Assembly: GCA_004794655.1 (NCBI GenBank)
Contig: SMMW01000068.1
Span: 659,501 to 723,500 of the forward strand
DNA from: Marisa cornuarietis
Taxonomy: Eukaryota; Mollusca; Gastropoda; Architaenioglossa; Ampullariidae
Direction: 5' to 3'
DNA length: 64,000 bases
Shown here: positions 35,099 to 48,697 of the stretch, piece by piece
How positions within the stretch are numbered: the stretch's first letter is position 1
Layout of the letters: each line of letters begins with the position of its first letter
Notes under the pieces: generated by a model
The model's database searches: none
Seen by the model: only the letters and a program-made list of their open reading frames with translations
What the model was told of the DNA's origin: nothing
Program-made: the position numbers and the translations under genes

Positions 35099-35099
35099 A
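35010..35099. repeat. (ATC)n microsatellite, about 30 units
   Basis: Pure CAT/ATC trinucleotide. It produces poly-Met or poly-Asp frames that are not genes. Confidence 0.98.
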
Positions 35100-36239
35100 T
35101 GCAATCAAGAGCATCAAGCTCTCTAAACGCTTTGGCATAAGAAGTAAGAAGAAGTAAAGGATGGTCATGTCCAAGCTTGTTGGTGTAGCTGATCTTGGTT
35201 GGGCTGCTAATGGGTTCAGTTCCTTTGCAGACCTTGCATTGTATAATCTGGTAGAGAGCCGGTCAGGAGGTACAAAGCCTCATTATGAGCCTGATTACGG
35301 ACGTAGAGCCTCCGTGAAGACGCCCTGTTGTCTGGAGCCAACCTCAAGACTGTATTAGTCTTCACGAAAGTGGAACGAACCAATCCATTTTTACAAAATA
35401 AACAGAACCAACCAACCCAGAGTTAAAATCCAATTCGTATCTCACCAAAGAATGAGGATGATAGCTTTGAAACCATTGGTTGTTTCTGGAATATACCTAT
35501 TTGTTTAAATGTTTCCCGCTGAGTGTGGAAATTGCCTTTCTGTTTATTTTGGGGATGGTACTTCTAGGTGGGGGTGGGTTTGGGGGGGGGGGGCAAAGGA
35601 GGGCCAAAAAGAGAATTTAGGATCGTTATATGCCTAATGTCTTACACAATAAAATGAACAAATGACTGATGAAAACGAAAAACCTTGCAACAGGCGGACA
35701 CCACATGATTTCAATGGCCGCTTGAATCACTTCGGAGAGGATGCGATAGAGAGCAAGGCGGACTGTATTGCGGAGGGCGAGGGGCCAGCATGAAATTGAC
35801 TGCCAGTTCCTCCCAGCGGGTATGCTGGGCGGGGAGGAAAATGATGGTGCGAGGGAAATAGAGAGACGCCTGAATTTGCTGAGAAGAAAAGAAACGATCT
35901 TGAGAGGGAAGCGAAGAGATAATAGGGCCGGTGTCTGTCTTACGCACGACAGGCAGTTATGACAGCGGAGCCCCGAAAACGATGAGTTTGAGTGGCTCAC
36001 GGGCCTAATGTGACCAGCCAGTTCACTGGACTTGTTCTTCCAATGCTCTGCACAAGGTCAGCAGACGAATAAGAACGTGAAACAAAATGGAAAGGGACTA
36101 TAAAAAGGACAAAGTGTATTATTCTAATGTACCAAACCTGCTCTCCGTGCAGCTAAGTCAGCCTTTGTTTTTGTCACTTTTTTAAACTAAAGAACGAGAA
36201 AAGAAAAAATAAAAAGAAAGAAAAAGAAAAGGAAACAAT
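35100..36239. other. No recognised gene
   Basis: Includes a poly-G run at 35582-35593. A minus-strand open frame at 36000..35626 lacks splice or domain support. Confidence 0.35.
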
Positions 36240-36334
<95 letters not shown>

Positions 36335-36336
36335 AA
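36240..36336. repeat. (GAAA)n microsatellite, 24 units
   Basis: Uninterrupted gaaa repeat of about 97 bp, pure purine on one strand, preceded by a further A/G-rich 50 bp. Confidence 0.98.
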
Positions 36337-36447
36337 TGCAGTGGTCCATAGTAAGACCACAATCTGTATTTCGTTCCCCTTACGGGGTACAATGGAGAGA
36401 ATATCAAATATGGGCCTGGTTCACATAGTTGTAAGGACAGGATTCTC

Positions 36448-36450
<3 letters not shown>

Positions 36451-36503
<53 letters not shown>

Positions 36504-36504
36504 C

Positions 36505-36537
<33 letters not shown>

Positions 36538-36540
36538 TGT
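36451..36540. repeat. (GT)n microsatellite
   Basis: About 80 bp of GT with gcgtgcg and atgtgc interruptions. Confidence 0.97.
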
Positions 36541-36619
36541 CTCTGCGCCTGTTGGTTTTGGCCAACCGTCTTGCCGACTTCTAGAACACCAGCAGATTAC
36601 TTCCCAAAATAGTTGAAAA

Positions 36620-39600
36620 TAAACTGCTGTCTCGTAATCGAATCCGTGACAAAGGTAATTAAATGCAACACACGCCCTCAAACAGACACAAATGTCAGAG
36701 TCTTCAAAGAAAACTTGTCTCAGACCTCGTCTTTCATTCCCAGGTGATGCGGGTTGATCGTCTGTAGCAACACTTGTTGCCGCACCTTAGGCACCTCGCC
36801 AACCTCCTGGCACACCTGACATTGCTTGCTAGTTCAAGATTCTGTATTCTTTATTCTTTATTCTGTCACATCTCAAGTATGGAAAATATTTTCAGTCGTC
36901 AGAGGAGAGTTTGACAGCAAATAGTTACCTGTTGAGAAATTTCACCTGTCCATACAAGATATGAGCGGACCATTTCCTATGTTTAATTCATTAACCAACA
37001 CTTTGTCGTTCCATTTTCTTTGGTTTTCGGTAGAATTGTGGGAAAGAGGTTACAAAGTAAAGAATATTTTTAAAGAAAAATGAACAGGTTGCAGATAAAG
37101 GAAAATAATGGCGAATTGAAGCACATTCTGAGCAATGAGCATGGAACAAACAAACCAATCCGTTTAATTTAAAATTCAGAAGAACTAATGAACCCAAATT
37201 TAAACCCAGAATTGCAGAAAATAATGAGCCTAATAGCTCGAAAATATTTTTCTTCAATGTGTTTATTTGTTTAGTGCTATTCGCTGAGAGTGGAAATGTT
37301 GTTTCTGTGTGATTACTTATCAACGTGGGTGTTCAGTGCTACACGGGTGGGAGAGCAGACAGAGCTGCACATCAAGATGCTCGCCAACATGTCTGTCAAC
37401 ATGTCTGTCATTCCCGCTGTCAGTATAAGGATGTTTGTGGGGAAAAAAGCGACAAAATAAAGAGCATGTCTAAAGCAAGATGTAGACAGATTGTAAATAA
37501 AGGATTTGTTTTAATCCTACAAGTCCGCCAATGCCTATCCTCACAATAAATATATACTAAGTAACAAAGGCATCAAATATAAAATACCCTAAGTTAAAGG
37601 ATTTATATACCCTGTACCACAATGAGTTTGTTACAACAAATATTTGTGTCGTGACCTCCATATGAGGGTGAACCATGTCGACAAACTTGTGGGTAGTTTA
37701 TGGAAACCTGCATGCTAAGCTAAGAACATTCTAGTAAATATTCACTTCACGGACCCAGGTGCAGTTTACAGCAGGTAAATTACATCTAATCAACACATTT
37801 ATTCACAAACATCTGTGGATATAGTAAATTTATTTTTAGAAATAACATATTTTTTATTAAATGCCTTTGGAAAATTCAAAACTTTCCGCAAAGCTAGTCG
37901 GTAAGCTTCCTAAAAGATCCCTGACCTCTTGGCTTTAACTTTACAACCTTTACCGGGGTTTCTTTGGAAGGATTCTGGCATGTGACGGGTAAAAAAATTG
38001 ATTGGTTATCAGCATCATGCGCCGATGCAGTTCTCTCTGTCTCTCCCTCTCTCTCACTCCCTCTCTCTCTCTCTCTCCCTCTCTCTCTCGCACGTAGCTT
38101 TTATTTATTAAGAATCGACATCTAGTGATGCAGCGGCCTTATACACTAGAGAAAATCGACATCCGGGTAGCTGAGTGTTAACAGAGGCTCGGGCAGCGCA
38201 TCACCGTTGGCCGTCAGTTCAAATTTCTCTTACAGTGTTGATATCAGGTCACTCCTCCACAAAAATATTCAAAATGCTTTCTTTACATTTCAGTCACTAG
38301 TAGTTGTTAATTAATTAAATATCTAGTAAAGAACAAGTACAATAATTTTACCGTGTACGTAAATTAATATTTGAGCTATATGTTGAACAGGCTCATAGTT
38401 TAGTAAGCAATCAGCTGTTGACTTTTGCCCCCAAATTATAAAGACTAATTAGCGCTGACTGCAGAAGCGTTGTTGATTCTGAAAGTACCTGTCTGCTAGT
38501 AGACATTATGTCCACTCTATCTAACATATGTAGCTGAGAAATCGTCCTCATCACCTTTCAGTCTAGGTTCCAGGAGAACCAAAAAGAAGTTGTCCAGAAT
38601 ATTTAAAACTCCACAAAGTGCAAACAAATTTTCAGTCTGCTTGACCAAGCTCGGTACAAGATATGATTGTTTTGAAACTTTGACTTTAAAACTATTTCAT
38701 CCCTTTTTATCTAACCTGTGATTTCGAGAAACAAGCCAGTAAGTACCATCATGCAAATAAAGTGGTTGACACCAAAGCCTCGCTATATCCATAAATAAAG
38801 ATGTGGATTCTGCTCTGCTATTGCTGTAGCTTTAACAATGTAAGTGTTTTAATCTCCATTACATCTCCATATCTTAAATAAAACAGTGCAGAGATTATTC
38901 GCAAATATTCTTCAAAAATCTATTTTGCTCTGAGCTCAACTCAGTGAATTACACTCCAGCAAAACTTTAAGATTTTGGGGTTTGTGAGAAATTTACTTGC
39001 TTTTCACAGCTTGGACCAAGGACCAGTTCTTCCTGTCAAGACCGGACTTAGAGATGCTTAGGATGCGCTGAGTGTACTTTCCTCTCAGAGCAGAGGCAGG
39101 CACCACACAGGAGTCTGTACAAACTCCACCGCCCAAGACTTAATTTATCTCTTTCTCCCTCCCTGTTTCGGAATCACAGCCATCCCACCAGGCAATGCGA
39201 TCAGCCCACATTTAGTGGGATTTAGATAGGAGAAGAATAACGAAAGGTAAACGTATAAAATAAAATAAAAAGACAGTAAAAGAGGGGGAAAAAGGATATA
39301 TGGAAGACAAACAAAAACAAAATAATAAAAAACGCAGAAAGCCTAGGAGACAAATATTTCTTTAGTCGAAGTGAGGTAATACAACTTCAAGTTAGATACA
39401 CTTGTTAAAAGCAAAATAAAATGGCATCTACGCTTCCCATCCCATAGTTGACCGGACAGGTCAAGTAGTCTATAAAACTACAGCATACTTTAGTCACCAG
39501 GTCTGGTCAAGTTAGTAGTTTTAATAAGAAAAGAAAGGAAAACCGCAGTAAATTTTTAAATTACTCACTAAGGGGCGATAACTCACTAAAAAAATCCATG

Positions 39601-40290
39601 ACTGAGCATTGCACCAGCATGCGGCTGTGACACCAACATCGAGTGGCGGCAGCTGTTGCTGATGGTTGTCACGCTCAGTCACTGCCCTGACTGTTGATAT
39701 AATTATTTGTGTTCGGTGAACTATGTCCAGTCCCACCGCTTGCTATAAGGTGTTCATCAAAGGCGGGAGCAGAATCCGCGATCCTTCAACATCCTGATGA
39801 AGAGAAAAATAGGATGTGGGACCACCTGAGGAGAGCATCTTACTGTTTCCAAGAAAGGTGGAGGGACGATGAGACCGATGTTTTTATGCCGAACCAGCAA
39901 CTAAGCTCTTATCACGGGGTGACGCAGCCGGACTTGTAAACAACTTTCACTTGTTCCTGAAAGGAAGATGTAAACCTGTATGAAATGATTCTCGGTGTAT
40001 TAGTGACAAATGCAAAACTGTTGTCGCTTTATGACCCTGAACACTGGTAGGGATGGTACAGCAAACACTATTTTTAACTTTATTTACATGTAATGCTGTA
40101 TGTGGTGTACACCATTAAATTTGTTGATACCCCAGCCCTGTTTGTCAGGAGTTTCTACCTCGTATTAACGGGTAGATCTTTTACTTTTCTTGTGCTTTAC
40201 CTTTCTTAAATATTTGACATCCGTTGAATACAGACTATGGAGCACTCGGAAAGATGAGGACAAGCTATCAAAGTTAATTATACCTCTTTG
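36620..40290. other. Mostly unique sequence without recognised gene
   Basis: Includes (CT)n at 38036-38090 and a tRNA-like segment at about 38165-38240 (ggtagctgagtgttaac, then gtcagttcaaatttc), possibly an old SINE head. No exon with a recognised domain. Confidence 0.35.
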
Positions 40291-40291
40291 A

Positions 40292-40295
<4 letters not shown>

Positions 40296-40329
<34 letters not shown>

Positions 40330-40378
40330 TGTGTGTGTGAATGTGTGTGTGTGCGTGCGTGCGTGCGTGCGTGCGTGC
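40296..40378. repeat. (GT)n/(GTGC)n microsatellite
   Basis: GT array ending in five gtgc/gcgt units. Confidence 0.97.
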
Positions 40379-41676
40379 AGATCCTACACCTTCAAAAATC
40401 TTTCTGCTATATTGTGTCCAAATAGTAAATATTATTGTATGCATTCGTTTAAAGTTTTTCTTCATTCAAACCATTTTTCGTTCCATAAACGTCTACGGGG
40501 GATGAGATTAATGTAAGAATTCATTTCAGCTCCGATAACTGGATCATCGATGATGTTTCAGCAAAGGAATGTCGTGATATTAGAAAACACACAAGACGGG
40601 GGGGGGGGCTGGCGGTAACTACCTCCCACTATTTAAACACCCGGCTTTATTATCTTGCCTTCCCCGGCATGTTGTTTCATTTCTGGGAATCAATCATTGG
40701 CCTGTTTGCTTGTAATGACCAACTTCCTCCCCACAGCTGTCGAAACCCAGAATCAACAAATGCAAATGCACTTAATATCGCTTACAGCTTGAATAATACA
40801 ACATATTTATAAACAATGACAGACCTGTACAGAAATACTACATCTAACGCCTATCACTCACAATAATTTGAAGTTTAAATTTGAATTAAATTTTCTATTT
40901 TTTTCTAATCTGACATCGGCACCGATGATTGGTCAAAGAAGAGCAAATAATAAAAAAATTTCAAGAAACGACATTTTAGACTAACCTGATGAGCCGAACA
41001 CAGGTAAGTGTTGTATAACGGCCTGTCATAATAAAAAAATGGTGGTTGTAGCCAGATGGCTATTTGTTATTTTCTTTAGTTTCTTTATCTCTTTTTCTTC
41101 TTTCCCTGTGTCTTTGTATTTATGTTTTACTTCTGTGGCTGTTAATGTTTATTTATGTTGTCATCATGGTTTAAGACAAACAGTGGAACGATACCAGTAA
41201 ATAAAAATTCACCTTTATGAGTATATAGTTACTGTACCTAAAGGTGAGGGTTCTGTTGGTTGTTAATATATTTTCAAACCTATATTCGCACAGCGGACGC
41301 GCAGTCAAACACAGAAATATTTGCAGTCATTGTCTTTCTCTTTTTATCTTCTGTCCGTCTGTCGGTTGTTCTTTCCAAATTTCCGGGTTCTTTTACCCAT
41401 ACAAACATAAAGATATTTTATTTCTATTTATGCTTTCATATAGTAATATCATATTCGATGGTTTTTCAGAGATTACAATACTCACATGATAAGTAATGAA
41501 TATTTCACAATATCTAAGAATGCTCGCACAAATAACAGTTCGTTACATGTTTTTTCACTTTGATAGAAATAAGGGTATGTACTTAACAAACAAACGGAGA
41601 ATATTTTTTAAGATCCAATAATCAAAATCTACATTTTTTATAATTTGTATTTCTATTCTGTTTATATGATACCCAG

Positions 41677-41878
41677 CTTTTGCCTCTGACTTCAAAAGAC
41701 AGCGATGGGGCTAATGGCGAAGTGAAAGTTATTCATCATATGGCCATCAGAATTATTAGCTCTAAAGGCCAGAAGAGCTGGTGCTGGATGCTGGAAGCCA
41801 AAACAAACATCTCCGTGTGCTCTTTTACTTACATGAATACAAGCCCATGGTGTCTTGCTCAGTGCAAACAGCTAGCAG
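41677..41878 (+). CDS. Candidate exon: N-terminal half of a CUB-like domain
   Basis: Acceptor tttatatgatacccag, donor GCAG|gtgact, 202 nt, phase 0 to 1; only this frame is open. It encodes a stretch containing GQKSWCWMLEAKTNISVCSF and then YMNTSPWCLAQC. The spacing C-W, then a V-x-F strand, then a downstream cysteine pair resembles the first half of a CUB domain (NCTW... F..F.L...C), though the NYP turn is not clear. It is phase-compatible with the candidate at 44431. The family assignment is inference from pattern only. Confidence 0.4.
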
Positions 41879-44152
41879 GTGACTACCCTCCCCCCCCCTA
41901 GGCTGACTTTATGGCCTTTGTGAGCAGGCCGTGTGATGATACTGTCGATGATATTCTCTGTATCCATCAGCAGAAAGATTTGGTTTTCAAAGGCTTTCAC
42001 TTCTCCGTCTTTATTTTTGCGACGGCTGTAGTTTTTGTTTGAATAAAATTTGCAAAATTGTGCAATCAGAAATGATTAGGTCTTGTTATAATAATGACAG
42101 AGTGCAGGATGGTAAAAAATGAAAGTAGGTTTACTCTCGTACTCGTATCTGTGTTGTATCTGTTTGTTAGCCATCTCCTCTCGAAGGGCTCTCTAAGAAA
42201 AAGGTAAATCAGTAATTTGTTCATCCATATTCCTTCTACCAGGTAACACAGTTGTGTAACTCTTTAAGGGCAAGGTACGCTTATAGCAGGCACTTTCTTT
42301 TTCTCTTTACTTTACCACCCCACCCCGGATATGCACACACGAAGACATACTTATATTACACATGCAAAGACATACAAGCACGCACGCACACACACACGTG
42401 CACACACACACACACGCATACACAAATTTTTTACACAAGCGCACGAAGAGACACACGCGTGCACGCGCACCTCGTGCCTGGCAACCAGTCGGCCACGTTC
42501 CCCGCTGCCTCCTCGCATCTTGTACACAGCGACGTATTCCGCCGCGCGCCCGAGCACTGCTCTGTGTGGTGTCACGCATGTGGGATTAGTTACCCCGTGG
42601 TACTGGCAACTATTCGCCGCTTGCAGGTGAAAGCAAGTAGAGGAGAAGAACGACTGATGCAGGGACTACTAGCGACGGTAAACTTCCAGACTGCAGGACC
42701 AAGAAAAACTGTGGCTGGTTGTCTGACCGGATTTTACTTCCTTTTTTTCTACCCGACAGAAAGGTATCCCTGCGTGTGAAATTTCTGTTCAAAGTGTTCT
42801 TACTTTCTGATCAGTTTGAGCCATTCATCTTGTAAGTGCCAGTCGTCAAGTGCTATCGACCTTCACAAGTGGCACTCATCGCCGCCATCTTCCCGAAACA
42901 CAACTTCTTTACCAAGAGGCCAAGATAACTTTCACTTCGGTAAGAAATATTTTGGACATTCTTTTTAAAATAATTTCATTAACCGTTGTCTTGGTAAACA
43001 AGTTTGACCAACACAAGTTCTCCGATTATGAAAAAAAAAAAACTACAACATTGGCAGGTAGAGTGTATTTTCATCCTCCTCAGCTGTGACTCAGCCACCT
43101 CTGCTATCTTCCAGATGTCACCATACCTGGCACAGGTTATTGGGCCACTGGTGGTTTAAAAATATTGTAACTCAATGCTGGGTCCTCTGTGATATTAGAT
43201 ACTTTCCTCAACTCTACCCTCTTTAATATAAAGTTACGGTAGCTTTCGCTGTATGCGAGTAAATGCGATCCCGAGAACCTATTCTGGAATTTTCTAGAAA
43301 TTGTGTGAAATATGTTGACTCCCTTCTGTCACCAAACTAACCCCTCGTTCATTTAACACAACGAGCAATGTTTCCAAAGCTTTTTAACAATTTTTAAAAT
43401 CCTTTTTCGAAATTTTGTTACAGGAAAATATAAAAAAACTTCCTGGTTGTACTTTTAAAAATTATTATGGTCAGAACATAATGATAAGATTCACAACAAA
43501 ACAGGACAATGAAATGTATCAAAAGGAACTTTCTTCAGTTTAATTGGAGTCATCTGAAATTATATTTAATGATTTCAGCAATAAGCTGTGATTTACGATG
43601 AGCTGACTAGATATTTCCTAAAGTATTTAAAAGACAACCGACAGGCGGCATGTGTCATGTTAGCAGCCAGGAAAAGAAGAAACGCATGGACTATATATAT
43701 ATATATAAGAGAGAGAGAGAGGGGGGGAGGCTAAAGTATAGACGAGAATATCCAAAGAAAGAGTGAATGCAATAGAAGAAGCATTAATATAGAGATTTCC
43801 CTACTTACTGCAGTGATTGCACATTAATAACAAGCAACTTGACTTCGATATGGCAGCTGATCATCTGGTCTTGTGCAGTATACGTGGTTAGTGTTAAAGG
43901 TTGAGGGTTGAGCGCGGGTTGTATGTAAATGAAAGGGAAAACAGGCAGAGAGACCCCCGCGGCGTGGCAGTCATTGTGTGCTGCAGGTATGTAGATGGAG
44001 TAGCGAGCGAAACAGCGGCCTCTGGCCTGTGTCTTGCCGACACCTGTAATTGAGCGCAACGCCTACCTGAGATGAGTTTTAAGGTGTTACCTGGCACAGT
44101 GGTACCACAGCTACCCTTCCTACAGGACAACGGTCACATGGCAGGGGCGAAT

Positions 44153-44153
<1 letters not shown>

Positions 44154-44232
<79 letters not shown>
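44154..44232. repeat. (CA)n microsatellite
   Basis: About 79 bp of pure CA. Confidence 0.98.
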
Positions 44233-44234
<2 letters not shown>

Positions 44235-44430
44235 TTAAGTTCAAGAGAGCAATCATCTTTCTGTAGTCAACTATGAACATGAATTTCCTGAACTTATACC
44301 ATACTACTTACTTCACTGACACCGTCTTTTCAACGAACATATTACATGGCATTGATATAACCATTTATCACAGGATGGCGTGGTCAGTTGAATAATGCCT
44401 CATGAGACAGTGTTGATGGATGTTGTGCAG

Positions 44431-44699
44431 TAATTGACTGTCTCGAGTTCCCAGATATACTTCCACCCAAGGACGCCGGCGCAGGCAACTACATGGTCTG
44501 TGAGAGACCAGGGCTTTGTGTACAGAATATTTTCGCAGCATTTATTTCCAGCCCTCGGCTGACATTTGGCGACAAGCGCAACGGAATTCAGCTCCAAATT
44601 GTAACTCGGTGCAGTCTAGATATGCGCTCTTTCCAAAGTTTCTACGCAATTGTATCCACACTATCATCAGACCAGCCTGTCATCATGCAACTGGCCTGA
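44431..44699 (+). CDS. Candidate exon: C-terminal half of a CUB-like domain
   Basis: Acceptor gatggatgttgtgcag; the phase-1 frame completes G|TA (Val) from the 41677 exon and runs to TGA at 44697-44699. It reads IDCLEFPDILPPKDAGAGNY, then FAAFISSPRLTFGDKRNGIQ and LDMRSFQSFYAIVS. The order of a cysteine, an ISS strand and a final SFYA block matches the end of a CUB domain (ISSSN...GF.A.Y). The C-rich DNA after the stop is not coding. It could instead continue through an unrecognised donor. Together with 41677 it suggests a plus-strand extracellular-protein gene. Confidence 0.4.
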
Positions 44700-46560
44700 A
44701 GTCTGTTGCCACATCGTCCCCACCACCCCCACCCCCACCCCCACCGACGCCGGCGTGCTCACTCACCGTGAAACGCAGACTCTGTCAGGCCGACTCACCC
44801 CCAGCTTATTGGCTTTGTAATGTGAACGCCGGACCATCTGGCGCGTGCAGTGCGCGGTTACTATTCATATTCCTTCGGCACGTGCAACAAGCAGCAGATG
44901 GTTGTTGTTTAGAGGCACACGTGTATTGGTATTTCGGTTAAATGGCCGGCAGGTCGAACGCTGAGAGTTGGGAGGACAGACAGCAGGAGTGTGTGAACCA
45001 CTTACTCACTTGTGGCGTTTATCTCTCCATTACTTCGCGCTGATGTTTGCACGAAATTCGGACTCGGCAGGAAAAGTTAGTTAAAGCATCTGACTTACGG
45101 CCACCGCCATCAGCCCACACAAACACACACAAAAGTACTCGTCACTCTCTTTCACCTATTACAGCTTTTCAGTACATTTAGCCCTATCGTCTTTCGACGA
45201 TGCTGTCTTTGCCTGAGAAGAAGCTAAATTTAGCATCACAATTTTTCCCCCTGTCTCGCTTCTGTGTTGCTTAAAATATTACAAAAAAGGTAAAAGTATC
45301 AATTGGGTAAGTGAAATGTGAGTGGTTTACTGTGTCTAGAGCACGGCATGAGAAACTGGCCGCTCAATCGTCTTTTTTTTATTATTATACGTCATTGACG
45401 ATTCCTGACACATCAGTACGGCTCGCTACTGGATGGTTAAAAGCATTTTTTCCGGCCATCATCCAACTAGTGACCTTTTTTTCCCCCCCCGAACAGTTGG
45501 CAGTCTCGCTGTCGAGATTGTTCTCTTCCCTGGATGCATGTGCGAGACCAACCACCAACACTGATGCGTGAGTCAAGCTCAGCCTGACTACTGAGCATGA
45601 GCACTACTGCGAGACACGTAAGGCAACAAGTGACCTTCGCCACCATTTTCACGTCTATGGCTATTTTTAGAAAAAGACGAGCTTCTGCATTATAAACAAT
45701 CCCGCCAAGTTTCCACTGTCCTGTTAATTCGCGAGAGAAGAGAACACAGGGCCAATGAATAATAAATGCGAGGGTTTACATCGCGCAAAATCCTTGCCCG
45801 CGCTTCACGACAATTGGAAGGGACATAATTACAATCTTAGACGCAAGAGTTACGCCCCTTGGCTTTCTTGAAAATGAGACCTACGACTTGACAACAAGTC
45901 AGCTATGGACACTCACTCCCGGTGGTCTCTGAAAAATGATCCTACCTTTTCTGTAATTAAATTCCTACAGCGTGGTAGTTCTTTTCTGTGCCATGCTTGA
46001 GTGAATAACATTTTCGTTTAATGTCAAGCTGTTGTAATCGCAGCATACTTTCTACAAATAAAAGTTAATCTTGTGGTAAATTCATATTTTGGGGAATTTT
46101 TTATTTGTTATGCAATGTTTCATGAGAAATGAAGGAGCAGTTAGCTAAAATAACGAGCGGAGTTTACAGACACGCCCACGTCTGACTTGACTTTAGAAAG
46201 TTTCAATTTTTTTCTTCCTCTTTCAAGTCTCGTGCACGGAAATACATTTCTTGGGATGCATGTAGTCTTAATATGCATTCCCTTGCCAAGCTGCCAGTGC
46301 TAGGTAATCGGAAGACTGGCGTACAACAGGAGTGATTGAGCACTTGCTTTGCTGACGTCATCGTCGGATCGCAAATTTTTGAATTTTTTTTTTTTTTTTT
46401 TTTTGCTGCCGAGCAATTCAAGTGTCTAGCCCCGCCCCTTTTGAAGTGCTGGGGGGGGGGGTGAGTATTATTGCCAGGAGTGGAATGGGCGTTCAGCGTC
46501 ACCGACATTGATAATGCGGTTTCGTATGATCTTTCTTGTTGACTGGCTGCTAATTCTCTC
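44700..46560. other. No recognised gene
   Basis: Contains (CCCCCA)-like repeats at 44718-44745, poly-T at 46384-46404 and a G-run at 46451-46460. Confidence 0.35.
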
Positions 46561-46564
46561 CAAG

Positions 46565-46571
46565 TGCGTGC

Positions 46572-46620
<49 letters not shown>

Positions 46621-46621
46621 T
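46565..46621. repeat. (GT)n microsatellite
   Basis: About 57 bp, with gcgtgc units at both ends. Confidence 0.97.
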
Positions 46622-47123
46622 GCGGGTACGTTGGTATGGATGCATGTCCTCCTTGATAACAGTTAACACTGTAATCGCAAGAAGCTGTGTGGCATGCTCT
46701 CACCGGCAGATGTCAGGGCGGATGAGAGCGTGAACGACAGCCCTCGCCGATAACCTACTACAACCCACAGCCCTGGCCAAGTCTGGCTCCATACATCGGA
46801 GCGATAAGTCGCCAACGACTGGTCGGGCGGCAGTCCTAACCGGCAGAAACCACGAGCCTTACTTCTGAGTCGTAGCTTCAAGCCAACCTATAGTAAACAA
46901 AATATCTACATTTATCTCAAGTGAAGTATTTTACCATTTGCATATTTTTCTGTTTGTATTCTTCTCTTCCTCTCCTAGCTTCTTCCAGAACGCATAAAGC
47001 GTGGCTTGTGCTCGTAGAATACGCAAAAAATGTAAGAAAAAAGGAAATATGCTTATAATATATACAGGTTCCACAGGCTACATTGTTTCCCGCGCTCATT
47101 AATATGAGAACGTGTATAGATAG

Positions 47124-47124
<1 letters not shown>

Positions 47125-47158
<34 letters not shown>
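47125..47158. repeat. (CA)n microsatellite
   Basis: About 34 bp of CA. Confidence 0.97.
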
Positions 47159-47162
<4 letters not shown>

Positions 47163-47809
47163 TCTGCACAGTGTAACAGTCATTGAGACTCTAGTGTCAG
47201 ACTACAACATTGTAAGAGTCCCTTGACTGGTCAAGACCACCTAATGATGGTCGCGCATCGTGTCCGGCCATTAGATGGACTGCGTCTCAAGGGAGACCAA
47301 TCACATCCAAGGACCGTCAATGAGAGAGAGGGAGATGGGGGTGGGGGGCAGTACCGTTCACCAAGTCCTTTTGTCAAGTCACCGAGCTCGCCCTCTCTCT
47401 CTCTCTCTCTGCCTTGTATAAAAGATCGTTAGAGGAAGTAGCAGTGTTGTGCCAAGAAGATGGCAAATAAATGCGTTTAAGTGGAAGTAAAATGGCGGCT
47501 CTGTCTACAAGACCGACACTCGGGGCACTAGAAGAGATCGCACCAATCAAGCTGTCGACTGCTCAACGAATGTCAACCGCTTGATGTGTACTTAGAAATC
47601 GCCCAGTCACACGTGCGAACACAACAAGGCAGAGGCCGCAAGCATGAACATGCGTGTGTGAGGTGACATTATTGACCCCAGGTACCAGCTGTTGCTGCAG
47701 ACTGAAGGAAAGCAAAATCATCCACAGATATCATTCGTAATCAATATTACATTAACCACCTACTCATAGGTGCTATCATGAATGTGGAAGCGTGACCGTA
47801 CATACGTGA

Positions 47810-47810
<1 letters not shown>

Positions 47811-47897
<87 letters not shown>

Positions 47898-47898
47898 A
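47811..47898. repeat. Compound (CA)n(TA)n(CA)n microsatellite
   Basis: CA to about 47855, cgtgcg, TA to about 47879, then CA to 47898. A further short (TA)n is at 47998-48012 and (GA)n at 48079-48098. Confidence 0.97.
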
Positions 47899-48697
47899 AA
47901 TACAACTTTTTTCATCCAGAAGTGCAATTCAAGAAATATATTTAGAAGCAGCTCTGTATAGGAGCACAACAACAAAAATGGTGAAATGGGTAAAGATATA
48001 TATATATATATAATAGATATAGTAGAGAATGTGAAAAATATAGTGATAGACGGATAGATGGACAAAGAATTATATTAAAGAGAGAGAGAGAGAGAGAACG
48101 AGGAAGAGGTAGATAGAGAGACTACAACTACTTGCACGGTTGGCGGAAATGGTATCAGTGGGTTGCAGCGATCGCTACCTTTATTCCTTTGGTCAACACC
48201 CAGGGTGTTTACTCATAGTCTGAGCCAAGTACAAGCACCAGCCGCATCAGGGGGCCAGACAGGAAACACGTGCATGCGCGTTCATGATGTGAGTGGATTG
48301 TGACGTGCACTGGTCTTCACGTCCTACCACCACCCAGAGACCACAACCAACCTCAGTCTTGCCCCGACAGTGGAATTCACCCCATACAGGACCCAAGGTG
48401 AAAAAAGACCCAACTTAATGTACTAAAAATATGGAAAACAGAAAAAAATCAGAAAAAATTAAATGCAGAATAAAGAATAGAGAACGTAGGGATTTTTAAA
48501 ATAAAGTAAAGATTTTTTTCGAATTTGTGTAAAGTTTACAGCTGTACACAAGCAGCTTAGGGAAACTAGTTTGGCATCGAAGAAATTCACTGCTAAAATA
48601 TGTTTTGATACAATTGATATTTATTTTAGCAGAAAAGAATCAGAAACAATTCAAATTATCCTCTACAACCCTTGAGACTGATGTCTCATTATATTTA

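Noticed and set aside
34974..35174. Poly-Met and poly-Asp frames over the (ATC)n arrays (also 59561-59827)
   Set aside because: Pure trinucleotide repeat translated in different frames; no flanking coding signal.
37325..37549. Cys-rich plus-strand frame
   Set aside because: Much of the cysteine pattern comes from a short acatgtctgtca duplication; no ATG, signal peptide or splice support.
42252..42779. 175-codon plus frame
   Set aside because: Built on CA/CG-rich low-complexity DNA; several other frames are open in the same place.
47492..47584. Short frame MAALSTRPTLGALEEIAPIK... after aaaATGGCGG
   Set aside because: 31 codons with a stop and no donor. The motif is promoter-like but nothing else supports a gene.
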